5,254 nt of DNA from Clostridia bacterium (GTDB taxonomy: Bacteria; Bacillota; Clostridia; Oscillospirales; Acutalibacteraceae). Shown here one piece after another: positions 5,253 through 5,254 of this stretch; position 1 is the first letter of the stretch; every line of letters begins with the position of its first letter. A program made the position numbers and the translations under genes. The stretch spans positions 1 to 5,254 of the forward strand of contig JAFSBS010000241.1 of the NCBI GenBank assembly GCA_017437165.1, given 5' to 3'. Below the pieces are notes generated by a model. That model was not told the DNA's origin. It saw nothing but the letters and a program-made list of their open reading frames with translations, and ran no database searches.

Positions 5253-5254
5253 AG
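5236..5254 (+). promoter_or_regulatory. Strong ribosome binding site and first codons of the next gene
   Basis: A perfect AGGAGG (5236-5241) lies 7 bases before ATG AAG (5249-5254), in an ATGA overlap with the recG stop at 5250-5252. Only Met-Lys of the new protein is inside the window, so its identity cannot be told. Confidence 0.7.

Noticed and set aside
5191..5254. Group II intron or intein as the cause of the recG break
   Set aside because: No GUGYG-type intron boundary is visible, and the frame closes within a dozen codons, too soon for an intein; an integrated element or a rearrangement fits better.

Overview
The window is AT-rich, with short intergenic gaps, strong purine-rich ribosome binding sites and Firmicutes-type proteins (a DnaD-domain protein next to a DnaI/DnaC-type helicase loader, and RecG). 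This points to a low-GC, probably anaerobic, gut-type Clostridia relative. No species can be named from the sequence alone.

Layout. Positions 1-2065 hold a plus-strand operon: the 3' part of a DnaD-domain replication protein, a helicase-loader ATPase overlapping it by ATGA, and, after 23 bases, a fucose-mutarotase-type protein (FucU/FUOM family). A strong hairpin at 2077-2116 ends this operon. It also ends a convergent small minus-strand gene (2137-2340) of unknown function. That gene is divergent from a small Cro/C1-type HTH regulator (about 2496-2687). The roughly 155 bases between the two coding regions carry a dense cluster of TGTGA/TCACA half-sites around two facing promoters. The regulator gene has its own terminator (2691-2740). 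A good extended -10 promoter at 2809-2837 then drives an isochorismatase-fold gene (2886-3437), and 33 bases later recG (3471-5252).

How the genes work together. The DnaD-like and DnaI-like proteins should act together in loading the replicative helicase, and RecG acts on stalled forks and recombination intermediates. The sugar mutarotase, the minus-strand gene and the isochorismatase-like protein have no obvious link to replication. The HTH regulator probably controls itself and perhaps its divergent neighbour.

Points worth a second look. (1) The isochorismatase-fold protein has all three catalytic triad positions replaced (Asp to Asn9, Lys to Arg81, Cys to Ser117), so it looks like a pseudoenzyme. 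(2) recG stops right after its last helicase motif, about 90 residues short, and a new gene with a perfect AGGAGG site starts across its stop codon, which suggests an insertion or rearrangement junction at the right edge. (3) The HTH regulator has no ATG/GTG/TTG at its expected start, where an ATA sits behind a good ribosome binding site. (4) The divergent region holds a CRP/FNR-like box at exactly -41.5 from the predicted minus-strand start, and a palindrome abutting the -10 of the regulator promoter. I found no complete mobile element, CRISPR array, tRNA or rRNA.
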